NCBI RefSeq assembly: GCF_041381155.1
Contig: NC_091138.1
Location: forward strand, 20,647,255-20,711,254
Direction: 5' to 3'
DNA length: 64,000 nucleotides
From: Argopecten irradians
Lineage: Eukaryota > Mollusca > Bivalvia > Pectinida > Pectinidae
Part shown: piece after piece, positions 28,083-42,215 of the stretch
How the letters are laid out: every line of letters starts with the position of its first letter
Numbering within the stretch: the stretch's first letter is position 1
Program-made: the position numbers and the translations under genes
Notes under the pieces: model-generated
What the model was told of the DNA's origin: nothing
What the model saw: the letters and a program-made list of their open reading frames with translations, nothing else
The model's database searches: none

Positions 28083-29909
28083 GTTGTATCATATACAGTA
28101 TATGGTTACTTTGTAAGACACCTGTGTGATAACGGAGGTAGTAACAACATCATATATAAAGTGTATCAAGTCATACAACTGTCTTGGTTAACAGATATAT
28201 ACAATATATACAAACAATATTGAAAGTTTGTATTTCCATAAAAAAATACTAGTTATGCGATAAATAGAATAGAATTCTACACTCTTGGAATTTTATATGA
28301 AATTCATTAACTGACAGTAAAATAAAAATTTATCAAACTAGATTTGATAAATTGTTATTAAACTATTATGAATTAATTTGACATACCACTCAGTAAACGT
28401 TCAAGGCATTTATTAAATTATTGAATTTGTTTAATATTACATAGCCACTCATGTAAGATCCTCTGAATTCTGTCCCCACGTTGTTTTACCTCCTTGTGTG
28501 TAACGAAGGCATATTGTGTGCCATTCCAATGTTTATTGATTCTGGTTAGGGTAGGTATGTTTTATAAGTCTTACAGGTAATCATAAAGAGAATAAATGAT
28601 TGACAATCATTGTTCCTTTTAAGTCCTCAGACTGTCTGGTGTAGCTGGAGTTAAAACAAGAATGGCCAGGTTTACCTTTCTACCCTTTCTTGGTTGAGTT
28701 GTTTTCCATCAACTAATTATATTAGATTAACCATAACCCTAGATCACACAGGTCTAAGGCCCTGATAGCAGTAAATTACCTGGGTTTTCATAGGTGTGAA
28801 TTTGATGTAATATTGTGAAATGTAAAGGCAATATTCTTACATACCTTTTTTGGTAACTTTTTAAAAGACAGAACTATTTAAGTGATTTTTAACAGATTAC
28901 ATATATAAAATATGCACAGAACCTGGTTTCATTTTCAATTAGTAATTAATTGGAAGAATTAAAATACCTGGTTGACTGGATTTTGATACTTATAGGTATA
29001 GAGTTAAAACTGTTAAACTGTAATGAGCGTGAGGACACACCTGTATCACACCTTGGTACATTTAGACATGAGAGAACACACCTATATACCTGTGAGATAC
29101 CTGTGTGATACCTGTATGTACGTGTATATACCCCCAGCAGCTCCGCCCAGCCTACCCCCAGCAGCACTTTCTCTAAATCTATTGTAGAAACCTTGATTAA
29201 TTCAGTGATTTTGTGACGTAGACGTGGTCTTATTGGTGAATCATTTAGTAAGTTCAATTGTTTAGTGTTCAAAATCACGTAAAGTGAACAACCAACCACT
29301 GTGTTGTAAGCATCTATCAGGTGTCTTAGCCAGCCGTACTATAACGGCTCGGACGCGTTGTTTGGTACAAATAGGACTTTCTATATAGTACATGATACTC
29401 TCACCTTAGTTTAAAACTACAATGCAGTCACTGATCTACGTAACACCGTCCATCCCATTTACACTATGACTGAGTAAGTAGAACAAAATCCTATTGTAAC
29501 CTACACATAACAATACACCTAAAAATATTTAAACTTACACACAGTAAGACTATCTTTTCGTTACCTGTAAAAACTCTTCTTCCAATTCAGTACAGATTCA
29601 TATTCCGATCAAGGTATCACAAAATTAAAAAATATCTAAAGATTCCCCAAAAATGAATGTTCATGGTAAATGAAATAACTGGTGGTGTGATCCAGGAACT
29701 GCTGATTACAATGGGATCGTCTTTATGTGGTTTTGTTTGATTGGTCGGTTTGTTATCTTACAGAATCTCCATTTGATAAGGAGTGATTAGAAAATTCAGT
29801 TTTCACCCAGGGATGATGACCATTCTTTGTGCCCACCTTCCCTCTTGTCTGTATCAGGATTATTTCTAAACACTTCACAATTTTGTTCTATGTGTCCTTG
29901 ATATTCCAG
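28083..29909. other. Gene-poor unique region
   Basis: AT-rich unique sequence. A minus-strand open frame of 117 codons (28946-29299) overlaps a short imperfect repeat of TACCTGTGTGATACCTGT near 29085-29125. It resembles no family I know, and I do not annotate it as a gene. Confidence 0.5.
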
Positions 29910-32098
29910 GGGTTACATTCTGACTGTGGTGATATCTATCCCTGGGCTACTGAAGGTTACAATCTGACTGAGTGATATACACCCCTTGGGCTACTGAAGG
30001 TTACAATCTGACTGTGGTGATATCCACCCCTGGGCTACTGAAGGTTACAATCTGATTGTGGTGATATCCACCCCTGGGCTACTGAAGGTTACAATCTGAT
30101 TGTGGTGATATCCACCCCTGGGCTACTGAAGGTTACAATCTGACTGTGGTGATATCCACCCCTGGGCTACTGAAGGCTACAATCTGATTGTGGTGATATC
30201 CACCCCTTGGCTACTGAAGGTTACAATCTGATTGTTGGGATATCAGCCCCTGGGCTACTGAAGGTTACAATCTGATTGTGGTGATATCCACCCCTGGGCT
30301 ACTGAAGGTTACAATCTGATTGTGGTTATATCCACCCCTGGGCTACTGAAGGCTACAATCTGACTGAGTGATATACACCCCTGGGCTACTGAAGATTACA
30401 ATCTGACTGTGGTGATATCCACCCCTGTGCTACTGAAGGTTACAATCTGATTTTGGTCATATCCACCCTGTGCTACTGAAGGTTACAATCTGATTGTGGT
30501 GATATCCACCCCTGGGCTACTGAAGGTTACAATCTGATTGTGGTGATATCCACCCCTGGGCTACTGAAGGTTACAATCTGATTGTGGTGATATCCACCCC
30601 TGGGCTACTGAAGGTTACAATCTGACTGTGGTTATATCCACCCCTGGGCTACTGAAGGTTACAATCTGACTGTGGTTATATCCACCCCTGGGCTACTGAA
30701 GGCTACAATCTGACTGAGTGATATACACCCCTAGGCTACTGAAGATTACAATCTGACTGTGGTGATATCCACCCCTGTGCTACTGAAGGTTACAATCTGA
30801 CTGAGTGATATACACCACTGGGCTACTGAAGGTTACAATCTGATTGTGGTCATATCCACCCCTGGGCTACTGAAGGTTACAATCTGACTGAGTGATATAC
30901 ACCCCAGGCTACTGAAGGTTACAATCTGATTGTGGTTATATCCACCCCTGGGCTACTGAAGGCTACAATCTGACTGAGTGATATACACCCCTGGGCTACT
31001 GAAGATTACAATCTGACTGTGGTGATATCCACCCCTGTGCTACTGAAGGTTACAATCTGATTGTGGTCATATCCACCCCTGGGCTACTGAAGGTTACAAT
31101 CTGACTGAGTGATATACACCACTGGGCTACTGAAGGTTACAATCTGATTGTGGTCATATCCACCCCTGGGCTACTGAAGGTTACAATCTGACTGAGTGAT
31201 ATACACCCCAGGGCTACTGAAGGTTACAATCTGACTGTGGTGATATCCACCCTGGGCTACTGAAGGTTACAATCTGATTGTGGTCATATCCACCCCTGGG
31301 CTACTGAAGGTTACAATCTGACTGAATGATATACACCCCTGGGCTACTGAAGGTTACAATCTGATTGTAGTCATATCCACCCTGGGCTACTGAAGGTTAC
31401 AATCTGATTGTGGTCATATCCACCCCTGGGCTACTGAAGGTTACAATCTGACTGTGGTGATATCCACCCCTGGGCTACTGAAGGTTACAATCTGATTGTG
31501 ATGATATCCACCTCTGGGCTACTGAAGGTTACAATCTGATTGTGGTGATATCCACCCCTTGGGCTACTGAAGGTTACAATCTGATTGTGGTGATATCCAC
31601 CCCTGGGCTACTGAAGGTTACAATCTGACTGTGGTGATATCCACCCCTGGGCTACTGAAGGTTACAATCTGATTGTGGTGATATCCACCCCTGGGCTACT
31701 GAAGGTTACAATCTGACTGAGTGATATACACCCCTTGGGCTACTGAAGGTTACAATCTGACTGTGGTGATATCCACCCCTGGGCTACTGAAGGTTACAAT
31801 CTGACTGAGTGATATACACCCCTTGGGCTACTGAAGGTTACAATCTGACTGTGGTGATATCCACCCTTGGGCTACTGAAGGTTACAATCTGATTGTGATG
31901 ATATCCACCCCTGGGCTACTGAAGGTTATAATCTGACTGTGATATCCACCCCTGGGTTACTGAAGGTTACAATCTGATTGTGGTTATATCCACCCCTGGG
32001 CTACTGAAGGCTACAATCTGACTGTGGTGATATCCACCCTTGGGCTACTGAAGGTTACAATCTGACTGTGGTGATATCCACCCTTGGGCTACTGAAGG
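29910..32098. repeat. 44-bp minisatellite, about 49 units
   Basis: Units of 44 bp with core GGGCTACTGAAGGTTACAAT and TGATATCCACCCC. Two main variants, CTGATTGTGGTGATATCC and CTGACTGAGTGATATACA, are interspersed in recurring order (compare 30350-30480, 30700-30800 and 30960-31070), again a sign of block duplication. Confidence 0.97.
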
Positions 32099-33060
32099 CT
32101 CTGTGTGTGACAACAAATGTAACAGGTACTGTAGTCCTTTTATGTACATAAAAACAATCAAATAACAATACACTGCACAGCTTTGGAGTAAGGCATGCTG
32201 TCTTTAAAGCTTCCTGTGGACCTGTGATCTGGAAGGTTTTTTTCTCCTGAAATGCCTTCATTTTCACTATATGACATAATCCAGGCCTGGATATTATGAC
32301 GTGATAGTAACCCCTGGAATATATCGAGGATAATGTTTCCCTAGATAAAGTGTGTGTTTTTTTGTGTGCCAAAAATTAGGCCAATTTGGACTAAATATCC
32401 ACCATTTGTTCCTAGAATGTCATTCGAGTCATGGATTTTCTAGGCATCATGTAATGAAATAAAAGTAGGTCACTGCTACCTACATGTTGGTCCTGGCTCT
32501 GACTGCTAGGTATTGTAATTTACTACAATGTCTTGTTACAGATGTCATTGAACCTAATTATCTGGATTCTTTATTGTACACAAAAAGAAATAATTACAGA
32601 GATGATAGGAAAAATGTCACGTCTCTGATCCTAGTCTAACAGACTGAAGGGTATTTACCTGGATTAGGAACGGTTACTAATCAGGTCCGTGATGAACATG
32701 ATGTGTCTTATAAAAGCATTTACTGTGAGGAAATCTGCCTGATCATCGTTACTTAAATAAATCAATATTTGGTGGAAGTATCTGAGGTGTATTTCAGGTG
32801 AGAAAGGAAGTAGATGGTTATCTTGAACATAATGATGTGGACTTATTAGAGGAAACTACAAAGTATAGTGTATTAGCTAGAACATCTACAAGAAAGGTCA
32901 TACCTAAGACACCACAATTATTAATACATTTCAATAAACGGATGTCAGTGGAACCAACAAATATTTTACTGGTATAAACAGGTTTCCAGATTATACAGCT
33001 TGTAATTACTATAAATTAAGAAGAAATGTGCCCTTGAATAATGCTGGAATATACAGGGAT
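32099..33060. other. Unique spacer between the two 44-bp arrays
   Basis: No gene recognised. The minus-strand frame at 32055-32372 begins inside the preceding array region and is not supported by any family resemblance. Confidence 0.45.
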
Positions 33061-33919
33061 CTGGAATAGACAAGGGTCGGTTTACAATGAGTATTGATCA
33101 CCTACTGGAATAGACAAGGGTCGGTTTACAATGAGTATTGATCACCTACTGGAATAGACAATGGTCGGTTTACAATGAGTATTGATCACCTACTGGAATA
33201 GACAAGGGTCGGTTTACAATGAGTATTGATCACCTACTGGAATAGACAAGGGTCGGTTTACAATGAGTATTGATCACCTACTGGAATAGACAAGGGTCGG
33301 TTTACAATGAGTATTGACCACCTACTGGAATAGACAAGGGTCGGTTTACAATGAGTATTGATCACCTACTGGAATAGGCAATGGTCGGTTTACAATAAGT
33401 ATTGATAACCTACTGGAATAGACAAGGGTCGGTTTACAATGAGTATTGACCACCTACTGGAATAGACAAGGGTCGGTTTACAATGAGTATTGATCACCTA
33501 CTGGAATAGACAAGGGTCAGTTTAAAATGAGTATTGATCACCTACTGGAATAGACAAGGGTCGGTTTACAATGAGTATTGATCACCTACTGGAATAGACA
33601 AGGGTCGGTTTACAATGAGTATTGATCACCTACTGGAATAGACAAGGGTCGGTTTACAATGAGTATTGATCACCTACTGGAATAGACAAGGGTCGGTTTA
33701 CAATGAGTATTGATCACCTACTGGAATAGACAAGGGTCAGTTTACAATGAGTATTGATCACCTACTGGAATAGACAAGGGTCGGTTTACAATGAGTATTG
33801 ACCACCTACTGGAATAGACAAGGGTCAGTTTACAATGAGTATTGATCACCTACTGGAATAGACAAGGGTCGGTTTAGACAAGGGTCGGTTTACAATGAGT
33901 ATTGACCACCTACTGGAAT
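33061..33919. repeat. Second, unrelated 44-bp minisatellite, about 19 units
   Basis: Units of 44 bp with core GGAATAGACAAGGGTCGGTT and ATGAGTATTGATCACCTACT. The sequence is unrelated to the 44-bp array at 29910-32098 although the period is the same. Units are very similar, with a few substitutions (GATCACC or GACCACC) and one partial unit near 33870-33890. Confidence 0.97.
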
Positions 33920-35616
33920 CAGACATGTGGTGTTCTCCGCTATATCTCATGGAATGTTCAGAACCAATCAGAAATGTCATATAACATTTATTATGTTATA
34001 CACATGTAGTTACATTTTACAGCCACTATATTACCTTGTCGAATTACAGTTGGTATTGTGTAGTCCATGGCAATTATGAGAGGATGAATGCCAACTGGTC
34101 AGCAGCAACTTCAACATAGCTGAAATAGTCATTGTTAAGTTTGAATTCAACTGTGAACTGATATAAGTTCAATATTCAAATAGCCATTGATTTGTCATGT
34201 TCAAGTGAGCGTCTGTAAAACAAACTTGCCTTCCAAATACTCATCAGGTGTTAGAGGATTGATAAGGAGAAGACATGGAAAAGGTGACCAATGGTTAAAT
34301 ACAACTGTACCTTGTGTTTTAATTCTATCTGACAGAAAATAATGCAACTTCACATTGGATCTGTCAAAGCAGTTATCTTAGATCACTAGCTTACCTTTTG
34401 TTCCAACTCATCTTTACAGCAAAGAAAGAATACTCAGAAATGAACCATGTCAGAATGGAGACAATTTACCTGATAACGTATATAGGCTACAGGTCATTCA
34501 TGACCAATAATTTGTAATTTTATCACACCATCTGTTAATTCTTCATTCTATTGGTAATTTCTGCAATCTAATTAAAACCGCAGAAGAATGTATACATATT
34601 GAATGGGCTGTATACCGTGGGGGGGCACACATTTGACCTCTACGGGTGTCTGATTTCATCACTGTTATCTATAGACATCTCACCGACTGTAAATATCACA
34701 CCAAATAAAATCCATACAGTATACAATATTTACACTTTTTTCATCCCCTCTTACCATTTTAGCTATATCTGGTCACCAATTCCGTTATACACTAGGAAAA
34801 ATTTGTTTTTCTCCTATAAATTATAATACCTGGCATTGACTAGAGACTACCTGGAATCTTACAGTGTTTAGGGGTATCAGTTACATTCGGTGATACGTAT
34901 CTGCACTTTTTGTAGTATTATACAATAGGAGTAGATCAATTTTCACACATCAGTATGTTTATTGAATTGGCCCCTGAATTAGAGGACATGGTCCCGCTTT
35001 ACCCTACATGGTCCAACGAACATGTCCCACATTTGTAGCCTATAATAAGGTCATGTGTATATCATTTCATTATTTGACGGTTCGTAATTATTAAAATCCC
35101 AAGCAGGTCTTGGCATGAGTTCCATACGCTCAGCAGAGCATGTAGACATCAACTTGTAGATGTTTATCGGGGAGTGTGTAGAACAGTATTATGGTAAATA
35201 GGATTACATGTATTTATGACCATAACGATATGACCTGTGATTAGCCTTACCATGATCCACTCTCTCCCTCTCTCTGGTAATCAATACTTGTAGGTCAGCA
35301 GGTATACACACTATTAGTAAAGGTAGTGGAATCTTTACCATCATTTCTGTATTATCTATTTTATAAATGGCAGCAATTTAAAAAAAAAAAAAATACAAAA
35401 ACCCAGATTTCACCCTTTACTATCTGTTATTAAACATATTATGAAACTTAGAGCTATCATGTATTTTGGAAATATCACAATAAAATAATCCAGGTATTTC
35501 AAAGTCCTTGAGATTTAATATAAATCTGTATGTCCCATTAGTCAACACATGTTAGGTTAGTACTGTATACAAACTCATCAGCACAAGCAAAGTCCTTGTC
35601 ACTTTATTGCATGATC
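33920..35616. other. Gene-poor unique region
   Basis: AT-rich unique sequence with an A-run near 35380-35392. No gene or element recognised. Confidence 0.5.
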
Positions 35617-35925
35617 AGCATCAAGGTTCACTGCACAAGTGGCATCAAGGATCGCTGCACCAGATGCATCAAGGTTCGCTGCACCAGTGGCATCAAGGTT
35701 CACTGCACCAGTGGCTTCAAGATTCACTGCATCAGTGGCATTAAGGCTCAATATACCATTGGCATCAAGGCTCACTGCACCAGTGGCATTCAGGCTCAAA
35801 ACATCATTGGCATCAAGGTTCACTGCACCAGTAGCATCAAGGTTCACTGCACCAGTGGCATCAAGGTTCACTGCACCAGTGGCATCAAGGTTCACTCTAC
35901 CAGTGGCATAAATGCTCAAGGTTCA
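35617..35925. repeat. 24-bp minisatellite, about 12 units
   Basis: Units of 24 bp, TCACTGCACCAGTGGCATCA plus AGGT. As 24 is a multiple of three, both strands stay open across the array: HCTSGIKV-type repeats on plus and NLDATGAV-type on minus. No start context, splice site or flanking domain supports translation. The unit holds the imperfect palindrome CACTGCACCAGTG. Confidence 0.93.
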
Positions 35926-36186
35926 CTGCGACATTGGTCAATGAACCATGGCATCTGGCTTTTTTAGTCAAGTTCACTATTTAACATCATGGTTTTATGC
36001 TGATCAGTGTCAATATGGGGTTCACAGTATCAATCCCTTTGATGATTTATCTGAAGGTCATGTTTTACAAAACTGTCATCAAGTGCATTATAGTAATTGC
36101 TTTTCATTTTGTTATTTTCAGGTTCAGAATCTTATGTCATTTTTCGCTGCATCAAGGTCATTACTCAGAACCTGGCTTCAGAATAA
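35926..36186. other. Unique spacer
   Basis: Short unique sequence between the 24-bp array and the TTAA-flanked MITE. Degenerate 'ATCAAGG/TTCA' motifs suggest decayed repeat units. No gene seen. Confidence 0.4.
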
Positions 36187-36190
36187 TTAA

Positions 36191-36546
36191 AGATGCTCCA
36201 CCGCTGACAAATGGTATTTTTTCACTATTAAAAACAGGAGCAGACGATTTAGTATTTTTCTTCAGTTACAAAAGTTACTTACTTAACACCATTACCAACG
36301 ATGAAAAGTTTGAGCTTCTAATTTTACTTAAAGTTAAAACTATGAAAAATAATTAATTGCATCCCGAAAAATATCCGTACCACTATATCCTATATGAAAT
36401 GAACTACTGAATGCGCATGTACCAAAGTCAAAATAAATTATTTTATATTATTTTTTGTGTTAATTAGACTATTATATACACGATTAAACACCAATTATTG
36501 TTCAAATGATGAATATCATTTTTGGTCTGTAGGCGGTGGAGCATCT
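36191..36546 (+). mobile_element. TTAA-flanked MITE, copy 1 (356 bp)
   Basis: Terminal inverted repeats AGATGCTCCACCGC (36191-36204) and GCGGTGGAGCATCT (36533-36546), flanked on both sides by TTAA (36187-36190, 36547-36550). No coding capacity. A second, inverted copy of nearly the same length lies at 54521-54877 and matches throughout, for example at the segment next to the left end (ATGGTATTTTTTCACTAT) and at TTTATATTATTTTTTGTGTT. TTAA flanks are the target sites of piggyBac-type transposases, but the terminal bases are not the usual CCC, so the superfamily is only a suggestion. Confidence 0.88.
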
Positions 36547-36550
36547 TTAA

Positions 36551-39046
36551 ATGATCTGTGACTTCAGATTTCCACATGCTATCATGTACGACTCTAGGGA
36601 CTGATGAGGTTGATTTGAAGTTAAATTAAAAATATATAAATTCAAGTTCCTAAAGCGTGTCGGCTTAGCTAGTAAACAAACATAATGTACTAGATCACAA
36701 AGATTATAGGATACACATCAGCCACCTTGAAGTGCAACACAGGAATGGTGCATAAGAAACTGCCATTCTTCAACACTGTATGGTAAGTGTGCCACACGAA
36801 ATAAAATACATTCAGCGATACAATTGTTGCCATTTGCAATCGGAGGTGGTCTCTGTTTACCCTAGATACTCTTTGTGAGAGGTTGGAAGTATACAGTAAA
36901 AGAATTTATTTGTATATACCATTCAGGACATTGTGGACTCCACTGTCAGGCTGCACTTCTTTTCGTCATACAAAATTTGGTCTCCAAGTAAAATGGTAAT
37001 ATCAACAACAAAACTTGTTTCATTGTCTTTACAAAACATTTTATTTTTATTCATTTTTCAATAAATATGAATAATTTATTACAACCCTGAAATGCAGAGA
37101 GGATAACACTGAAACACAGATGTTTGTATGATCACAGGTGACATGACTGATTAATGTTGGAATACTGAGGGTATCCTGGAACGTCCAGCAGCCTCCAGTC
37201 TGTAGATCTAGGAGGTCAAGGTAAATCTCAATTAGTCAAGGTCAACCAACCTTCCTACTATTGTGGGAGACTAGAAATGAGCCTAAAATTTATCTAAATA
37301 TTACTGATTATTTTTTATAAATCCAATAAATTTTAAATACTTTTTTCTTGTCAAAATGAGCAAAATATCCACTTTTTTAATATCAACTGAATTATAAATT
37401 AATCTTTGATTACACAAAACTTAATTTGTCACTTTTTCACTAATTACCAAAATATTTATCTCGCCTTTTTTCATCCTAAGACCACAGACAAGAGCTTTAA
37501 TTCAAACATGAGGCTTTAATGAAGGACAATGAGAATGCAACAGTTTTTTTTTATCACAGATGATTAATTTAGTATTTCACACCAAATAAAGCTTGGCAAC
37601 TGTATACAGGTATGTACAGAAGAAATTCACTCAACTGAGAAATTACACAAACAATACTGGCAGTGTAATCAACTCCTATCAGTCAATCAATCAGTCTTGT
37701 TAATATAACAACCTACCCCGACACTCTAAAATAGACCAAACCTGGGCTAGTCCATTGTAGTTTGAAAGGGCATTACGAGATTTAATTTGGACTGAAGTTA
37801 GTTATTTCATACTCAAAAATGTACAAAAAGGCATGTAAACAGATCTTAAAAATATATTTATCTAAAAATTACAAATCTATCACTTTGTCCTGTCAAAGGA
37901 AAAATATTTGGACGGATTCCTGACAAGGGCATTTTGGATAAATTAAGATAAAACTTGACTTCCAAAAAAACATAAATATCACAAACATAACAAAGGGAGG
38001 GAATTTTCCACATTAACAATTCAATACTGTAAGATAATGTAATACTGACTGTCATTATTACCTCATACTTCTCACTTTTAAAACTTTCTCTTTTTAAAAA
38101 GAAAATTACTTAGCTCAAAATTCCTGCATTGTAACTATTAGATATACCTTTTTATCTATGTATAGAAATGGGGGGAGGGGGGGGGGTGTTACACATTTTT
38201 CAGATATTTTATCAACTTTGTTACTTTTTTTTTTTTTTTTAAATTTTCTTTTCAGATATTGATTGTTCCAATGAAATTTCTATTAAGCCAACACATTTTA
38301 AACCAGTGTTGAATATATCAATGATTATAGCACTTTCAGAGGTGAGAGGTGAATTCACACATATATGCATTGATAATACCGCACACAAGCATTCTACCGT
38401 GAGGAGTGAGAGAACACACTATACACATGTAAAAATAAATACATCCACCTTCCTCACACCCACATCTCTCACTAGCAGTCGCTCATGTGTGAACACTCGC
38501 CCATGTGTGAAACAATTATGCATTAATAATAATGTACAGCACCAAGTATCTGGAATGGATACAATTCTAGACTGAACTAGTCACCTAGACTGAACTAGTA
38601 ATTAATGAACATCTTTTACTTTGAAAAATCCAAAATACTGACCGTTTTCCTAAAATACTAGCAATAACCTAATGATAAAAAAGGTGGATTTTATTATAAA
38701 ATTCCAATTCACAACCAATTAAAATTGAAACCTTTTTTTAATCATTAATACCTTCCAGATATCAAGACATTCGATATGAATTAAATTAAGTGTCCACACT
38801 TCGCAGGCTACAAACACACAGGTGATCACCTTTTCAAGGTTAAATCTAGCTCACTCAACTCACAAACACACACACATATATATATGTATCACAGAACTGC
38901 CGACAGCGAGACCTCCCCAGTGTATGGTTCTGGTCTACAATAAATATTGAACGACATATTTTTAACTCCACTTCTTCCCATAATGAGGAAACTGTGAGCA
39001 AAACATGCACTAAAATGTCCCAAATCTGGCCAATTTTAATCTAACA
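36551..39046 (-). other. Downstream region and probable long 3'UTR of FOXJ1
   Basis: Between the MITE and the FOXJ1 stop codon no other gene is recognisable. Two AATAAA signals on the minus strand (plus positions 37040-37045 and 37046-37051) are the best candidates for the FOXJ1 polyadenylation signal. They would give a 3'UTR of about 2 kb. Other possible signals lie nearer the stop, for example about 38690. A G-run (about 38170-38185) and a T-run (about 38226-38240) are low-complexity patches. Confidence 0.4.
37040..37051 (-). terminator. Candidate polyadenylation signals for FOXJ1
   Basis: Two adjacent AATAAA hexamers read on the minus strand, about 2 kb beyond the FOXJ1 stop codon. They are assigned to FOXJ1 only because no other minus-strand gene lies between. 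Confidence 0.35.
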
Positions 39047-40806
<1,760 letters not shown>

Positions 40807-40909
40807 CTTGGCAGTCAGCTGCTGATGCCGCTGGACCGTGTAAGCTTGTGGGTACTTCGTCTTGGCGGTGGGGGTGTAACGAATCTTACAGCAAATCTAG
40901 GTTCAACAC
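40807..40909 (-). other. FOXJ1: FOXJ1 5'UTR part of exon 2
   Basis: Sequence between the start codon and an acceptor (TTTGCAG|GTG on the minus strand, boundary 40910/40909). There is no upstream in-frame ATG that I can see. The acceptor implies an additional 5' noncoding exon. Confidence 0.6.
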
Positions 40910-42130
40910 CTGCAAATGAACAAACAACAGTGAATAACAATAAAAAACCCAACATATTGGTCAAACTGAGTTAATGGTAAAGACGACACCAATACAAATT
41001 ATCAATGCAATCTGCCTTTCAGAAGTATTTTATTGTCTTTTCTTACCATGTACATCAATTTTGTTCACATGAGAAAACAAGTTCCTGTATCATTCAACAT
41101 ATATCCATGTACCTGCAGATAATCTCCTTCGAGCCATTCAGATGACCTTACAGGAAACAGTCCATGTACTTAGCCTACCTGTAAAGTGTGCTTACTGTGA
41201 AACTGTTCAATGTTCATGAAATTACTTCATATCCATGTAATATGCCATTAATTCTATAGATTTTTTTAAGGATTTTGCTTTACTAGAAAACATGGTTTAT
41301 CATTATCTGTTATAAAAAATATAACTTTTTTTAAGAAAATTGTTTAATCAAAACAGAATATTATACTAATAGAAAAATAATAAGGTAATATTTTTTTTCT
41401 TTTCCTCTAAAAACACAATAAAGTCTTGTGTAACATCAAAAAAAAGTTTTCAAAATTGAAATCATAATTCTAAAATCCTTTACAATATGTAAGCAAAATT
41501 TACAATTTAAGAATGCTCAATTGGTACTTAAAGCTGAAGTGTTTTATGAATTATCTTAGATATGACAAACCTAACGTTAGCATTAAAATAGGTATAGAAA
41601 ATAGACATGAAGGTTGAAATTCTTCCATTATAAATTTCAATGTCAATGCATATATCAATAATAATATTTCAATATGCTGCATGAAAATATATTGATCAAA
41701 TATTCTATTTTTTTTTCTTACCTCATCTGTATTTTTGTCAGATAGCTCCAAATTCAATAATATATTAATATAAATCGACTGTGCTAATGCTATGTCCTTC
41801 TGTCACTGAAGTATGGATAAGTTCTGACATTTATGGTAATGTCACTCCGAGAGCAAGTTTGGACAACCTAATATGCGACCGAACATGCATAGAAAAGAGC
41901 GTCAACCTTACCTATGGCATTAGCATATGAATGACCATCTACCTGTGTGTTTACCTCTATTTATAGACCCAATGACACGTGTTATTAAATACCGGTATCG
42001 TTACCGCCAAATGACAGGTAAACAGATACTGGGTGTTGTAAACAGTCCGCTGCCGATTATGAATTGTCAAAATTATACATAGGCCTACTGTTTTCACTCA
42101 ATAAAATGATGATTGGTCACTCAAACTTAC
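40910..42130 (-). other. Probable FOXJ1 first intron
   Basis: AT-rich 1.2-kb stretch bounded on the minus strand by a consensus donor at its upstream end (CACAG|GTAAGT, boundary 42131/42130) and the acceptor at 40910. It holds no recognisable gene. Forkhead-like GTAAACA/TGTTTAC words occur near 41948 and 42018. Confidence 0.45.
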
Positions 42131-42215
42131 CTGTGGGTGACTTTTGAGCCCGGTAAAAACAGCTCACGACTAACTGACTCCCGCTAGTACCGTTTTACAC
42201 CTGTACTGTGGTGCA
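42131..42215 (-). other. FOXJ1: Probable FOXJ1 5' noncoding exon (5' end not defined)
   Basis: The consensus donor GTAAGT at 42130-42125 (minus) follows GTCACCCACAG. Together with the acceptor at 40910 it would give a 1.2-kb first intron. The transcription start is not visible, so the 5' limit is arbitrary. Confidence 0.4.

Noticed and set aside
29910..33919. Regular spaced repeats that could be mistaken for a CRISPR array
   Set aside because: Units are contiguous with no unique spacers, and the context is animal nuclear DNA.
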